NCBI RefSeq assembly: GCF_900115045.1
Contig: NZ_FOVC01000001.1
Location: 248,001-312,000 of the forward strand
Length of the DNA: 64,000 nt
Direction of reading: 5' to 3'
Origin: Izhakiella capsodis
Lineage (GTDB): Bacteria > Pseudomonadota > Gammaproteobacteria > Enterobacterales > Enterobacteriaceae
Below the pieces are notes generated by a model. The model made no database searches, was not told the DNA's origin, and worked only from the letters and a program-made list of their open reading frames with translations. Shown piece by piece: positions 30,605 to 39,958 of this stretch. Numbering within the stretch: position 1 is the stretch's first letter; the number at the start of each line of letters is the position of its first letter. Made by a program: the position numbers and the translations under genes.

Positions 30605-31243
30605 TCAACTGGTATGAATGGCTTCAAGCAGACAACGTAAATGCTGACGGGTTGCGCTGTCTAGCTGCATGTACCATCGATAAAGGACGGTAGAATCAGA
30701 AGGATAATTCATCGCGATACCTTCTGCAGACTGCGATAGATGCTCCAGTGAATGCTCTGTCACAGCAAAGTGTGGTACGGAGGCAATACGATCCTCAAGA
30801 TTGTAGATCATCATTGCTTGTTCAACGTTGTTGTCCGTCCCCGGACTGAGTGTATCTTTCTGGCTTATTATTACCTGTCCATGCTCATCAATTAGTTCAA
30901 AGTAAAATTTTTTTCCGGGTTTCATAACATTATTTAGCGTTTCAGGCGTTGAAAAGCGGATGCTGACAGATTTGTTTTCTGCAAAAAAAGTAGCGATTAG
31001 CGGTACAGAAGTTGGGCATGCATTTTGACTGTTAGTGCATAACGATTTACTCGCTCGGAACAGAAACTGGTGCTGTCCTTTTTCGAGCTCGATGCCGTCG
31101 GCACCTTTTAGCCAGGAGCCGGATATCTTATGTCCATCTAACATCAGCAAATCAATTTCAGGCTTCAGCTTGAGCGTTGTCGCATGAATAGCGCTAGCGA
31201 TCAGCATAATCAACAGGCCTGCGCAGCACACACGCAATTTCAT
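30605..31243 (-). CDS. yccT: DUF2057 periplasmic protein YccT
   Basis: Secreted protein of unknown function; in E. coli and Salmonella the homologue has been linked to curli regulation. It has 212 residues (E. coli 220). A clear signal peptide (MKLRVCCAGLLIMLIASAIH, cleaved after HA) is followed by the DUF2057 pattern LKPEIDLLMLDGHKISGSWL. ATG 31243 has GAAAGA upstream. It is divergent from yccU. Confidence 0.9.
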   Translation of the reverse strand: MKLRVCCAGLLIMLIASAIHATTLKLKPEIDLLMLDGHKISGSWLKGADGIELEKGQHQFLFRASKSLCTNSQNACPTSVPLIATFFAENKSVSIRFSTPETLNNVMKPGKKFYFELIDEHGQVIISQKDTLSPGTDNNVEQAMMIYNLEDRIASVPHFAVTEHSLEHLSQSAEGIAMNYPSDSTVLYRWYMQLDSATRQHLRCLLEAIHTS

Positions 31244-31430
31244 TCTTTCTCCAACCGAAAGGAGTACATTAGTGGTTAAGTGTATCTACTTTTTTCAATA
31301 AGGCACTATATTAACATTTAAACACATTTATTTGTGCGATTAACTGATTATAAATCGGGTTCAAACTCATTCTGTTGTAAAAGCGGTGGTAAATTACGCG
31401 AATACGTAAGGTCGATTTAGCGGAGACGAT

Positions 31431-31877
31431 ATGTCTAACGATTTAATCAAAGATGTGCTCAAAGCCAGCCATAATATAGCGCTGGTTGGTGCGAGCGATA
31501 ATCCTGCGCGCCCAAGCTATGCTGTAATGGCTTATCTCCTTGAGCAGGGATATCAGGTTTTTCCGGTAAGTCCTAAGCTGGCGGGAAGTGTACTGCTGGG
31601 GCAAACTGTTTATGGCTCACTGGCTGAAATACCTTATTCAATTGATATTGTTGATGTATTCCGTAATTCTGAGGCAGCCTGTGGGATTGCTCAGGACGCT
31701 ATTGCCGTAGGTGCAAAAACATTATGGTTGCAGCTGGGAGTTATCAATGAACAAGCCGCATTTCTGGCAAAGGCGGCGGGGCTTAATGTCATTATGGATC
31801 GCTGCCCTAAAATTGAGATTTCCCGTCTGGGACTTGATATAGATCAGGCCGACAGAGGGCTGTCAGCCTTTAACTGA
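31431..31877 (+). CDS. yccU: CoA-binding domain protein YccU
   Basis: Small Rossmann-fold protein with a CoA-binding domain like that of succinyl-CoA synthetase alpha. It has 148 residues (E. coli 137). It contains IALVGASDNPARPSYAVM (nucleotide loop), DIVDVFRNSE and LWLQLGVINEQAA, ending around MDRCPKIE. Physiological role unknown. It is convergent with hspQ, with 4 bp between the stops. Confidence 0.93.
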   Translation: MSNDLIKDVLKASHNIALVGASDNPARPSYAVMAYLLEQGYQVFPVSPKLAGSVLLGQTVYGSLAEIPYSIDIVDVFRNSEAACGIAQDAIAVGAKTLWLQLGVINEQAAFLAKAAGLNVIMDRCPKIEISRLGLDIDQADRGLSAFN

Positions 31878-31881
31878 AAGG

Positions 31882-32199
31882 TTAATTACGCAGACGGGGA
31901 GCCTGAAGCTGTCTGCGGATAGAGTCGGCCAGTTCGTCGAGTGAAGACTGCTCCGGATATTCAGCTGGTGCTTCCCAGGAGAGCTGAATTTCAGCCAGAT
32001 AGGTATGCACTGGCTGGCCGTCACCATCTTCCATCACCACATGATACCAGGGGGATCCCCGCAGCTGCTCGCTGTTAGCTACCTCATCAAAAGCGGGAGC
32101 ATCAAGCGAATACACGGGGTCAACATCGACTACTACACCGAGAAACCCGAACATTTTGTGTCGGACTTGTTGGCCGATACCGAATTTACTGGCAATCAT
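31882..32199 (-). CDS. hspQ: heat shock protein HspQ
   Basis: Small hemimethylated-DNA-binding-like protein that acts as a specificity factor for Lon and affects stability of mutant DnaA. It has 105 residues, as in E. coli. The core contains [27 protein letters not shown] and [26 protein letters not shown] start at 32199, with GAGGGAG upstream. Confidence 0.96.
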   Translation of the reverse strand: MIASKFGIGQQVRHKMFGFLGVVVDVDPVYSLDAPAFDEVANSEQLRGSPWYHVVMEDGDGQPVHTYLAEIQLSWEAPAEYPEQSSLDELADSIRRQLQAPRLRN

Positions 32200-32258
32200 T
32201 ATGACACTCCCTCAGCATTATACTGATTCTATATGAGGGTTAGTTGATGTTTTTCAAG

Positions 32259-33449
32259 TCACAGAACCCGACAAGCGAATCCTTTGAGGTAAAGGCCTTC
32301 AGGATAGCTGGCGATAACGGGATGGTCAGCAGCCTGACGAAATTGCTCTATAAATTGTACATCGCGATGCGCGTCTAATGCCGCATCTGCGATAATTTTC
32401 TGGAATAGTTCGGTTGGCATTAACCCTGAACAGGAAAAGGTCAATAGCGTGCCGCCAGGATTGAGCAGCTGCATTGCCAGCATATTAATATCTTTATATC
32501 CCCGGCAGGCACCTGCGAGCTGGTTTTTATTTTCTACGAATTTCGGTGGATCCAGCACGATGAGATCGAATTTTTTATTATCATCGCGCCAGGTCCTCAG
32601 CAATTTAAATACATCGTCGCGGATAAACTGCGCTTTTCCGCTATCCAGCGCGTTAAGCTCAACATTTTTACGTGCAAGCTCCAGTGCGGCCTGTGAGGTG
32701 TCAACGCTGACGACAGACTGGCAACCGCCAAGTAGTGCTGAAACCGCAAAGCCGCCGGTGTAAGAAAAACAGTTCAGCACGTGCTTACCTGTGGAATATC
32801 GGCGGGTGGCAAGGCGGCTATCACGCTGATCGAGGTAGTAACCGGTCTTGTGTCCCCCCTGAATATCGACCAGCAACTTCATTCCATGCTCAGCAATGGT
32901 TAGCAAGGGAGGTGGCAGTTCGCCACAGATTGACCCCTGACTGAGCGCCAGTCCTTCTTTTTTACGTACGCTGACGTCGGAGCGGTCGTAAACAGACAGA
33001 TGTGGATAGCACTGCTGTAGTGCAGCAGTCAGGGCAGGGCGTTGATATTCAGCGCCGGCGGAAAGTAATTGTAATACAAGGAATCGATCATAGCGATCGA
33101 TGGTCACGCCAGGCAGTCCATCAGACTCGCCGGCAATCAACCGATAGCTGTCCAGGCCATCGCGCAGCGCCAGCCAGTCGCGCAGCTTCTGCGCTTGCTG
33201 GAGACGACGGACAAAAAAATAACAGTCGATTGGTTGGTTTTCGTCCCAGCTCCATACGCGGGCGCGAATTTGTGACTGTGGAGAAAAAGCTCCCGTGGCA
33301 AGCCAGTTGCCCTGACTATCGCAGATTTCGATGGTTTCTCCCGCTGCGGGGTTACCTTCAATTCTTGAAACTGCCCCGGAAAAAATCCAGGGATGACGAC
33401 GGAGTAGGGACTTATCACGTCCTTTGGCAAGAATTAATCGCGCTGACAT
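32259..33449 (-). CDS. rlmI: 23S rRNA m5C1962 methyltransferase RlmI
   Basis: SAM-dependent methyltransferase for C1962 of 23S rRNA. It has 396 residues, as in E. coli. An N-terminal PUA domain ([20 protein letters not shown]) is followed by a beta-hairpin region. The Rossmann methyltransferase has [18 protein letters not shown] (SAM loop), the DPPKF motif, and FSCSGLM with the catalytic cysteine. ATG at 33449. It is divergent from yccX. Confidence 0.97.
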   Translation of the reverse strand: MSARLILAKGRDKSLLRRHPWIFSGAVSRIEGNPAAGETIEICDSQGNWLATGAFSPQSQIRARVWSWDENQPIDCYFFVRRLQQAQKLRDWLALRDGLDSYRLIAGESDGLPGVTIDRYDRFLVLQLLSAGAEYQRPALTAALQQCYPHLSVYDRSDVSVRKKEGLALSQGSICGELPPPLLTIAEHGMKLLVDIQGGHKTGYYLDQRDSRLATRRYSTGKHVLNCFSYTGGFAVSALLGGCQSVVSVDTSQAALELARKNVELNALDSGKAQFIRDDVFKLLRTWRDDNKKFDLIVLDPPKFVENKNQLAGACRGYKDINMLAMQLLNPGGTLLTFSCSGLMPTELFQKIIADAALDAHRDVQFIEQFRQAADHPVIASYPEGLYLKGFACRVL

Positions 33450-33534
33450 TTGCTATGCTTATTTTCAGGAAAACGGACCGTATTGTCGGTGTGATGCGGC
33501 AAAAAAGCAACGGATCCGCACTATGGAGATCATG

Positions 33535-33813
33535 ATGGTAAAAAAAGGAGTTCTGGCTTGGGCATATGGAAGGGTGCAGGGCGTTGGTTTCCGTTACAGT
33601 ACTCAGCGCAAGGCGCGGGAGCTTGGGCTGTGTGGCCATGCGCGCAATCTGGATGACGGTTCAGTTGAGGTGCTGGTATGGGGAGACTGTGGGCAGGTGG
33701 ATAGTTTAATTAGCTGGCTGAAAGCCGGTGGACCTTGCCGCGCAAGAGTAGACAGGGTTTTGACTGAGCCCCACCAGCCCCAAAAGGAGCCAAGGCGTTT
33801 TAGCATTCATTAA
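33535..33813 (+). CDS. yccX: acylphosphatase YccX
   Basis: Hydrolyses carboxyl-phosphate bonds of acylphosphates. It has 92 residues, as in E. coli. The signature [10 protein letters not shown] contains catalytic Arg20, and [10 protein letters not shown] contains Asn38. I chose ATG 33535 because GGAG (33525-33528) is 6 nt upstream; the ATG one codon earlier and one at 33523 are worse placed. Its stop is 3 bp from the convergent tusE stop. Confidence 0.94.
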   Translation: MVKKGVLAWAYGRVQGVGFRYSTQRKARELGLCGHARNLDDGSVEVLVWGDCGQVDSLISWLKAGGPCRARVDRVLTEPHQPQKEPRRFSIH

Positions 33814-33816
33814 GCC

Positions 33817-34143
33817 TTACAAACATTTAACTGGCTTTGGCAGGCCGGCAATCTTTGTTGCCTGCTTTGCTGGCCCCTTAGGAAATAAACGAAACAGATA
33901 GCGGCTATTGCCCTTCTCCTCACCATATTCTTGCGCCATTGCTTTTACCAGCATGCGTATGGCAGGGGATGTGTTAAATTCAAGGTAAAATGCCCTCACG
34001 AAGTCAACCACTTCCCAATGAGCTTCACTGAGTGCTATTTCTTCCTCCGCTGCCAGTAATGCGGCGATCTGCGGAGTCCAGTCATCAATAGATTCCAGAT
34101 AGCCGTTGGCATCGCGGGCAATTTTTTTTCCTGCAAGTATCAC
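33817..34143 (-). CDS. tusE: sulfur relay protein TusE
   Basis: Last carrier of the Tus sulfur relay. It takes persulfide from TusBCD and hands it to MnmA for 2-thiouridine in tRNA. It has 108 residues with this start (E. coli 109). The conserved block [18 protein letters not shown] and C-terminal PVKCL with the sulfur-carrying Cys107 are present. GTG 34143 has GAGG six bases upstream and gives a start aligned with E. coli. An in-frame ATG at 34155 would add four residues and lacks a ribosome site. Confidence 0.92.
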   Translation of the reverse strand: MILAGKKIARDANGYLESIDDWTPQIAALLAAEEEIALSEAHWEVVDFVRAFYLEFNTSPAIRMLVKAMAQEYGEEKGNSRYLFRLFPKGPAKQATKIAGLPKPVKCL

Positions 34144-34202
34144 TTTCAGCCTCATATGCGTTCAGGTGCGCAGTGTAACAAATTTTCGTGAGGGTAAAAA
34201 TA

Positions 34203-34220
34203 AAGCCCCGTCAGGGGCTT
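34203..34220 (-). terminator. intrinsic terminator of yccA
   Basis: AAGCCCC/GGGGCTT stem with a 4-nt loop, followed on the minus strand by TTATTTTT. Confidence 0.85.
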
Positions 34221-34244
34221 CGAGGGGATGTGAATAGCAAGACA

Positions 34245-34907
34245 TCAATTGCTGCGAGTGAAACCAAGTATGCTCAGCAGGCTGATGAAAATATTATAAA
34301 TTGAGACGTACAAGCTGACCGTGGCGCGAATATAGTTAGTTTCGCCGCCCTGAATAATATTGCTGGTTTCCCATAGGATGGCGGCCGAGGAAAACAATAC
34401 AAACATAACGCTGATTGCTAATTGCAGGCCAGGCAAGTTCAAAAACAGATTAGCGATGACCGCTAACAGCAGTACCACAAAGCCAGCTAAAAGCATCCCT
34501 GACAGAAACGACATATCTTTGCGCGTCGTCAGCACGTAGGCTGAACAGCAGAAAAACACCAGAGCGGTGCCGCCAAGTGCCAGAGCGATAATATCGCCCA
34601 TGCCTGCCATCAGAAAACTATTTAGGATCGGACCAAGGCAGTAACCGAGAAAACCGGTAAATGCAAAGGCCGCGAGAATGCCCGCTGGACGATCGGCCAG
34701 CCGGTAAGTAAGAAACATCAGGCCGTAAAACCCGACCAGCATCAGGATGAAACCCGGTGCAGGTAAAGCAAATACGGTGCTGGCCGTAGCGGTCACCGCT
34801 GAGAACGTCAACGTAAGTCCCAGTAAAAAATAAGTATTGCGCAGAACCCTATGGCTGCTGATCAGCGACCGACTGCGTGAACGCGAAGAGGTAATGATGC
34901 GATCCAT
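34245..34907 (-). CDS. yccA: Bax inhibitor-1 family protein YccA
   Basis: Inner-membrane protein with seven predicted helices that binds FtsH and modulates its proteolysis of membrane proteins. It has 220 residues (E. coli 219). Characteristic segments are [32 protein letters not shown], the [16 protein letters not shown] stretch, and a C-terminus with [20 protein letters not shown] chose ATG 34907 (MDRIITSS), which has GAGG 7 nt upstream; the upstream ATG at 34919 has none. Confidence 0.95.
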   Translation of the reverse strand: MDRIITSSRSRSRSLISSHRVLRNTYFLLGLTLTFSAVTATASTVFALPAPGFILMLVGFYGLMFLTYRLADRPAGILAAFAFTGFLGYCLGPILNSFLMAGMGDIIALALGGTALVFFCCSAYVLTTRKDMSFLSGMLLAGFVVLLLAVIANLFLNLPGLQLAISVMFVLFSSAAILWETSNIIQGGETNYIRATVSLYVSIYNIFISLLSILGFTRSN

Positions 34908-35095
34908 AAAATGCCTCACTTAGAGTCACAAAACTGAGATAAGAATATTAAGTGGTAACCACCAAGGGAAGCCGTTTTACCCTTCTTTACCCGTAGTTTA
35001 CGCTGCAGGAGCGCCTGAACTGTGAGCAAACTGGCGATTATAAGCGCAAACGAGATGTGATTGCCTGTTTTTCACGCACCTGAAGCAAAACTACC

Positions 35096-35124
35096 TTTAC
35101 ATATTTTGAGTGGGTGTTTATAGT
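35096..35124 (+). promoter_or_regulatory. promoter of first serT
   Basis: TTTACA (35096-35101), 17-bp spacer, TATAGT (35119-35124), 12 bp before the first tRNA base. Confidence 0.65.
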
Positions 35125-35136
35125 TCGCCTCATTAC

Positions 35137-35224
<88 letters not shown>

Positions 35225-35230
35225 GATACA

Positions 35231-35263
35231 AACCCTGCGCTGTTTTTCAGCGCAGGGTTTTTC
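35231..35263 (+). terminator. terminator of first serT
   Basis: AACCCTGCGCTG / CAGCGCAGGGTT stem with a T5 loop, then TTTT, starting 7 bp after the tRNA. Confidence 0.9.
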
Positions 35264-35358
35264 ATTGCGAGAAATTGTGCTAAATCGACTGAATCACAGA
35301 TGTTCATTGGCAGGGCGGTTAAGCATTATACAATCACGCGAAGTTACTTAAAAATAGA

Positions 35359-35412
35359 TTGGCAAAGTGTATTCAGCTGCGTATACTCCCGCGCCATCAT
35401 CAGAGTATACGC
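35359..35412 (+). promoter_or_regulatory. promoter of second serT with an inverted repeat
   Basis: TTGGCA (35359-35364), 17-bp spacer, TATACT (35382-35387). The -10 box lies inside one arm (GCGTATACTC, 35379-35388) of a perfect 10-bp inverted repeat whose other arm (GAGTATACGC) is at 35403-35412. Confidence 0.65.
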
Positions 35413-35422
35413 GATGATGTGC

Positions 35423-35510
<88 letters not shown>

Positions 35511-35516
35511 GATATC

Positions 35517-35552
35517 AACCCATGCTGTTTAATTAGCGTGGGTTTTTTTTCG
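35517..35552 (+). terminator. terminator of second serT
   Basis: AACCCATGCT / AGCGTGGGTT stem followed by eight T. Confidence 0.85.
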
Positions 35553-35887
35553 CCTGAATGTACTGAGCATCATATTTGCTGGTCGCCGGGTTACTGACCG
35601 GGATGAAGGGCGTTTCATTATCATGGCGATATTCTGATCTACGGGACATGGCTTTGGAAAACAGCCATAAGGTGCTATCAGGCGGTATTGTTATTGACTC
35701 TCCCGGGCAAAGAATACGCTACAATTCTAAGAGCGTGGCATGATTGTGTTCCGCTTAAACACCATCAATGTTTTGCAGCACCTTGAGAAGGAGTAGGTTT
35801 TGCAATTATCCGCCAGCTGGGCTCTTCTTTGCAAATGCAATGACAAAGGTAATACCCAATAGCGTAAGCCCGCAGCAGCAAGGATAT
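35553..35887. other. non-coding interval
   Basis: No ORF, RNA gene or clear repeat could be recognised between the second serT and the XRE-cupin gene. In E. coli the hya and app operons begin here; they are absent. Confidence 0.5.
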
Positions 35888-36436
35888 TCAAATATGATCA
35901 ATCATCATTATCGCCCTTGTATCTGGCTCCAGTGCCTGAAAAAGATGTTCCTGGTCTGCCGGATAAGACAAATAGTCGCCAACGTTTAATTCAACCGGCC
36001 TTTCACTCAGACCCACCAACGCCCGCCCGTGAGTAATAATGATGTGTTCAACGCTTCCCGGCAGATGGGGGCGCGAATGGCGACCTTTTCCAGGCTGGCT
36101 TTCGACCTGATAAATATCCCGACGAACGCCCAGCGGGCTGGTGGCCAGCAGGATCGCCTGGTAGTCTGCCTGCTCCGCAGCCACCGTCAGGCCTTGACCC
36201 CGGCGTACAAGTTGGGTCGACCTGTGCGGCTCCATCATCAGATTGGCAAAGGAAATGCCCAGTGGTACGCAAAGTGACCACAGCGTCTCGATGCTGGGGT
36301 TACCGTTGCCCGCCTCCAACTGAGATAACGTTGACTTTGCCACACCTGCCTGGCGTGCAAGCTCTCCCTGGCTGAGCCCCTTACGCAGGCGCTCTTTGAC
36401 CAAATTTTTGGCGATTATAGCAATCGGTGTATTCAT
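35888..36436 (-). CDS. XRE-family regulator with C-terminal cupin
   Basis: Transcription factor of 182 residues. An N-terminal helix-turn-helix (about 8-62; GLSQGELARQAGVAKSTLSQ, then EAGNGNPSIETLW) is joined to a C-terminal cupin barrel (VESQPGKGRHSRPHLPGSVE through GDYLSYPADQEHLF). This is the architecture of SutR/YdcN-type regulators that sense a small ligand. It is divergent from azlCD, and the 18-bp palindrome between them is its likely operator. ATG 36436 (MNTPIAII) has GTGGA upstream; an ATG at 36466 has no ribosome site. The ligand is unknown; a branched-chain amino acid is a guess from context. Confidence 0.85.
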   Translation of the reverse strand: MNTPIAIIAKNLVKERLRKGLSQGELARQAGVAKSTLSQLEAGNGNPSIETLWSLCVPLGISFANLMMEPHRSTQLVRRGQGLTVAAEQADYQAILLATSPLGVRRDIYQVESQPGKGRHSRPHLPGSVEHIIITHGRALVGLSERPVELNVGDYLSYPADQEHLFQALEPDTRAIMMIDHI

Positions 36437-36484
36437 ATTAATGTCCACAAGATGGTATGGATGCATTGTAAATGGCGTCTGAAA

Positions 36485-36502
36485 TGTTCATTATAATGAA
36501 CA
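36485..36502. promoter_or_regulatory. 18-bp perfect palindrome, probable operator for azlCD
   Basis: TGTTCATTATAATGAACA is self-complementary over all 18 bases and lies between the divergent regulator and azlC. Its centre contains TATAAT, which fits a -10 box for azlC, so binding there would block RNA polymerase. Assignment to the XRE-cupin protein is inference. Confidence 0.6.
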
Positions 36503-36532
36503 ATCGTTTTTTTTGTTGTGGTGATTAACCGG

Positions 36533-37192
36533 ATGCATTGGCGTTATATCAATAAAAAGTTACTGAAATCCATTCTTTTAATTTGTTTCGCGGATGGTAT
36601 TTTCGGCCTGTCTTACGGCTCAACCGCTGTCAGTTATGATTTCCCCCTGTGGGTACCCGCGGCGCTGTCATTACTGGTGCTGGCGGGAGCGTCAGAGTTT
36701 CTATTTATCACTATTGTCGGTGGTGGTGGCAGCATCACCGCAGCGTTGGTGGCAGGTTTGCTGGTTAATGCGCGGCATTTGCCGTTTGGCATGGCGGTGA
36801 AAGATCTTATCGGGCGTTCGCCTACGCGCTTTTTGGGCTATCACATCATGAACGATGAGAGCGTTGTGGTGGGATTATCACAAAAGTCACCGCGCAGGGC
36901 GCGAGCCGCTTTCTGGTTTTGCGGCATAGGTATTTTTCTCATCTGGCCACTTAGCGTTATTCTGGGCGGGATTATCGGGAAGATAATCCCGGACCCCGCG
37001 TCTATTGGTTTAGATGCCGTCTTCCCGGCAATTTTGCTGGCGCTAACCCTGGATGCACTGAAAAATCGCCAGACATTGATTTCAGCTTTATCGGGTGTGA
37101 CCGTTGCGCTTCTGGCTTCGCCTTTTTTGCCGGTAGGATTGCCGATTCTTAGTGCGCTCAGTGGGTTACTTATCAGGAAGAGAAAAACATGA
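36533..37192 (+). CDS. azlC: AzlC-family amino acid exporter large subunit
   Basis: Inner-membrane protein of the AzlC/YgaZ family, the large subunit of branched-chain amino acid exporters. It has 219 residues with several hydrophobic helices. The family segment FADGIFGLSYGSTAVSYDFP is followed by LVLAGASEFLFITIVGGGGS and VNARHLPFGMAV. I used ATG 36533; GTG codons at 36518 and 36521 are alternatives and none has a strong ribosome site. The stop overlaps the azlD start (ATGA), so the subunits are coupled. The substrate cannot be read from sequence. Confidence 0.88.
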   Translation: MHWRYINKKLLKSILLICFADGIFGLSYGSTAVSYDFPLWVPAALSLLVLAGASEFLFITIVGGGGSITAALVAGLLVNARHLPFGMAVKDLIGRSPTRFLGYHIMNDESVVVGLSQKSPRRARAAFWFCGIGIFLIWPLSVILGGIIGKIIPDPASIGLDAVFPAILLALTLDALKNRQTLISALSGVTVALLASPFLPVGLPILSALSGLLIRKRKT

Positions 37193-37515
37193 TGGAGCAT
37201 CCCTGGTGGATAGTTGGGGGGATTCTGGCGTTGGCTGTAGGCACCTACTTAATTCGACTGATGGGTGTGGTGTTAGGTAATCGACTAGGACTTGGAGAGA
37301 GCAGTCGCCAGCTACTGAATGATGCTGCAACTATCCTGTTGGTTACCGTTGCCGTTAGTGCGGCTTTTCAACAGGACGGTCACTTTTCCGGCGCAGCAAG
37401 AGTTGCCGGAGTTGTTGCAGGATTATTACTGGCCTTAGCACGTCAGTCGATAATAGTGGTTGTAATAACCGCGGCAGCGGTGACAGCGATTTTAAGATAT
37501 TTCGGGATTCACTGA
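37189..37515 (+). CDS. azlD: AzlD-family amino acid exporter small subunit
   Basis: Small partner of AzlC (YgaH-like), 108 residues with about four membrane helices. It starts MMEHPWWIVGGILALAVGTY and contains LIRLMGVVLGNRLGL and LLNDAATILLVTVAVSAA. GGAAG is upstream, within azlC. AzlC and AzlD together export valine or related amino acids in known systems. Confidence 0.88.
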   Translation: MMEHPWWIVGGILALAVGTYLIRLMGVVLGNRLGLGESSRQLLNDAATILLVTVAVSAAFQQDGHFSGAARVAGVVAGLLLALARQSIIVVVITAAAVTAILRYFGIH

Positions 37516-37809
37516 CCTTTGCCGTGTTTTTGCACTGTGAAAAGCCAATATTTTATCATTATTAACTGTTGTTTTTCAGTCATGATATTTATCTGGCTAC
37601 AGATAACATTCTGTTGCTTTTCAACGCTGTCAGGGGACTAAACCCGGAGCGGTAGAGTCTGCTATATTCTCCATACTTTTAATGCCTTAAAACATTTGGG
37701 TGTTTTGCTCTGAATAATATTGTGGCTAGCGATATTCGGGGTTTATGCGAAACTGGCATCATCGCCTAAGCTGGTCAGAATGTGACCGTCAATATAATGG
37801 AATAAACGT

Positions 37810-39489
37810 ATGATTAAAAAAATGAGTTGGTGTGCATTGTCCGTTTGCATCGGGCTTTCGGTCGGGGGAGCCTGGGGTGCCGAAGGGAATTATCAGCTTG
37901 AGCAGGTTTTAATGCTTAGCCGCCACAATTTGCGCGCTCCGTTAGCTAATAACGGCAGCGTGCTGCAACAGGCGACGAAGAAAAACTGGCCGTCATGGGA
38001 TGTACCCGGCGGCCAGTTGACCGCAAAAGGTGGGATTCTTGAAGTTTATATGGGCAATTATACTCGTGAATGGTTAGCAAAGCAGGGATTAATTAAAGCG
38101 AGTGAATGTCCGGCAGATAATGCTGTATATGCTTATGCCAACAGTCTGCAGCGTACGCTGGCGACGGCGCAGTATTTTGTTACCGGCGCGTTTCCTGGCT
38201 GCGACGTGTCGGTTTATCATCAGGATGAAATGGGCACAATGGACCCAATATTCAATCCGGTGATCACCAACGAAAGTAAAGACTTCCAGAAGCAAGCGAT
38301 TAAAGACATGGTTGCGGCTGATAAAAAACTGGCCCTGAAACCCGCGCTACAACGTCTGGAAAAAATTATTGATTACAAAGCTTCGCCTGACTGCAAAGGA
38401 AAGAGAATCTGTGATCTCACCGACAGTGAACAGAATAAGTTCACTGCCGATAATGGCAAAGAGCCGAGTGTCAGCGGACCTTTACGCACCGCCAATGCAC
38501 TGGTTGATGCCTTTATCCTGCAGTATTACGAAGGCATGCCATTGGATAAGGTAGCCTGGGGACAAATAAAAACGCCTGAGCAGTGGAAAGAGTTGGTCGC
38601 AATTAAAAACGCCTATCAGAATACCCTATTCGGCATTCCGGCGATTGCACGTAATGTTGCGGAACCGCTAATCGACTATATCCGCAGTATACTGGTCGAT
38701 CAGGATAAAAATAGCGCACCCAAAGTGACGTTAATGGTTGGCCATGATTCTAATATTGGCTCGATACTGAAGGCGCTGGATTTCAAACCTTACTCTTTGC
38801 CTGAGCAGAATGAAGAGACCCCTATTGGGGGTATGCTGGTGTTCGAGCGCTGGCACGACAATAAAGATAACCGCGATCTAATTAAGGTTGAATATGTTTA
38901 TCAGACTACTGAGCAGCTGCGTAATGCGACTCCCCTCAGCCTGACCAGACCGCCTGAGCGCGTAACGTTGCAAATGGCTGGCTGTCAGACCGATGCCAAT
39001 GGCTATTGCCCATGGGATCAATTCGTCAAGGTGTTGAATAGCGCATTACAGACTCCTTCCCAGGCCGTTCAGCAATCAACCAATACCGCGGCACCGGCTG
39101 TTGATAAAACCGCACAAACTAAGGCTGATGCGGATAAGGCAGCGCAGGAAAAAGCTGCCGCTGACAAATCCGCAGAGAAAAAGGCCAATACGGATAAGGC
39201 TACTGCTGACAAAGCCGCAGAGAAAAAGGCCAATACGGATAAGGCTGCTGCTGATAACGCTGCACAGAAAAAGGCCGATGTGGATAAGGTATCGCACGAA
39301 AATTCCGCTGTTGATCACACTGCTCAGCAAAAGACTGCTGCAGATAAAGCCGAAAAGGACAAAACCGCAGTTGATAAAACCGTTCAGGATGAAAAAACGC
39401 CTGACGAGTCGACGAAACCTGCCAGTAATGTATCTGTCAAAAATGATGATAAGAAAGGCGTGGATAGTAGCGCACCTAAAGCGCAATAA
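37810..39489 (+). CDS. agp: periplasmic glucose-1-phosphatase with Lys/Ala/Asp repeat tail
   Basis: Histidine acid phosphatase that releases glucose from glucose-1-phosphate in the periplasm. A signal peptide ([20 protein letters not shown], cleaved after AWGA) is followed by the active-site RHNLRAP with nucleophile His39, and the proton-donor region GHDSN (His312-Asp313). The core to about residue 414 matches E. coli Agp (413 residues). The gene continues for about 145 more codons with a low-complexity tail rich in K, A and D, built on a 15-residue unit ([19 protein letters not shown]). The tail is in frame with no lesion. Its role is unknown; binding to envelope polymers is possible. Confidence 0.93.
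   Translation: MIKKMSWCALSVCIGLSVGGAWGAEGNYQLEQVLMLSRHNLRAPLANNGSVLQQATKKNWPSWDVPGGQLTAKGGILEVYMGNYTREWLAKQGLIKASECPADNAVYAYANSLQRTLATAQYFVTGAFPGCDVSVYHQDEMGTMDPIFNPVITNESKDFQKQAIKDMVAADKKLALKPALQRLEKIIDYKASPDCKGKRICDLTDSEQNKFTADNGKEPSVSGPLRTANALVDAFILQYYEGMPLDKVAWGQIKTPEQWKELVAIKNAYQNTLFGIPAIARNVAEPLIDYIRSILVDQDKNSAPKVTLMVGHDSNIGSILKALDFKPYSLPEQNEETPIGGMLVFERWHDNKDNRDLIKVEYVYQTTEQLRNATPLSLTRPPERVTLQMAGCQTDANGYCPWDQFVKVLNSALQTPSQAVQQSTNTAAPAVDKTAQTKADADKAAQEKAAADKSAEKKANTDKATADKAAEKKANTDKAAADNAAQKKADVDKVSHENSAVDHTAQQKTAADKAEKDKTAVDKTVQDEKTPDESTKPASNVSVKNDDKKGVDSSAPKAQ
39097..39360 (+). repeat. 45-bp tandem repeats encoding the Agp tail
   Basis: A 31-nt block beginning CGCAGAGAAAAAGGCCAATA occurs identically at 39171 and 39216, a 45-bp period. 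More diverged units precede and follow it. The period is a multiple of three, so copy number can vary without a frameshift. Confidence 0.85.
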
Positions 39490-39518
39490 ACTTCCGTAAA
39501 GAGTCCCTTACTTACAGT

Positions 39519-39546
39519 AACCGTCCTCATCGGGACGGTTTTTTTT
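39519..39546 (+). terminator. intrinsic terminator of agp
   Basis: AACCGTCC / GGGACGGTT stem followed by a run of T. Confidence 0.88.
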
Positions 39547-39560
39547 GCGCTCTACCTTTC

Positions 39561-39900
39561 ATGAACTGTCTAAACCAGCTTCAGATTGATAAACGCGTTG
39601 ATGCCCCGGTTGGAAGTTCGCGGCCAAAGCCCGAACATGTAACGCCGCCGAACGGCCATTCTGCGAGGGTATTACTGGCTGAAAAGATAAAAATCACACC
39701 CGTTTCAATTCGTGAGGTCTGGTATTGGGCGCGATTGAGGGGCCAGAGAAAATGGCATAACCGTAACTAAAGGCGAAATGTTGGCGATTACTGGGGCTTC
39801 ATTGTTATCACGGATAATACAAAGCTGGACGACAGAGGCAAAACGTTCGTCATTCTGTGCCGGATTATCACGAAGGCATTGATATAGCTATATTCCGGAG
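39561..39900 (+). pseudogene. possible decayed acetyltransferase-like gene
   Basis: The stretch between the agp and yccJ terminators reads as protein-like fragments (QIDKRVDAPVG, SRPKPEHVTP, then GDYWGFIVITDNTKLDDRGK in a second segment) split by a stop. The first pieces resemble the N-terminus of GNAT acetyltransferases (DxPVG..RPxPExVTL). The match is weak and the family uncertain. Confidence 0.25.
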
Positions 39901-39920
39901 TATTGCGTACCAGGCAAAGA

Positions 39921-39944
39921 AAAAGCCCTCTTGCGAGGGCGGGA
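39921..39944 (-). terminator. terminator of yccJ-wrbA
   Basis: GCCCTC/GAGGGC with a 4-nt loop; on the minus strand it is followed by TTTTTC, 15 bp past the yccJ stop. Confidence 0.8.
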
Positions 39945-39958
39945 AAATCATCGATTGC

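Noticed and set aside
33002..33535. 177-codon plus-strand frame opposite rlmI
   Set aside because: rlmI is complete and conserved on the other strand; the frame has no recognisable domain.
37782..37794. Sequence GTGACCGTCAAT as a possible matS site
   Set aside because: It lacks the GTGACRNYGTCAC spacing and right half, so it is not a matS site.
39076..39486. Open frame of 136 codons antisense to the Agp tail
   Set aside because: It is a by-product of the repetitive, stop-poor tail sequence. It has no ribosome site and its composition mirrors the sense repeats.
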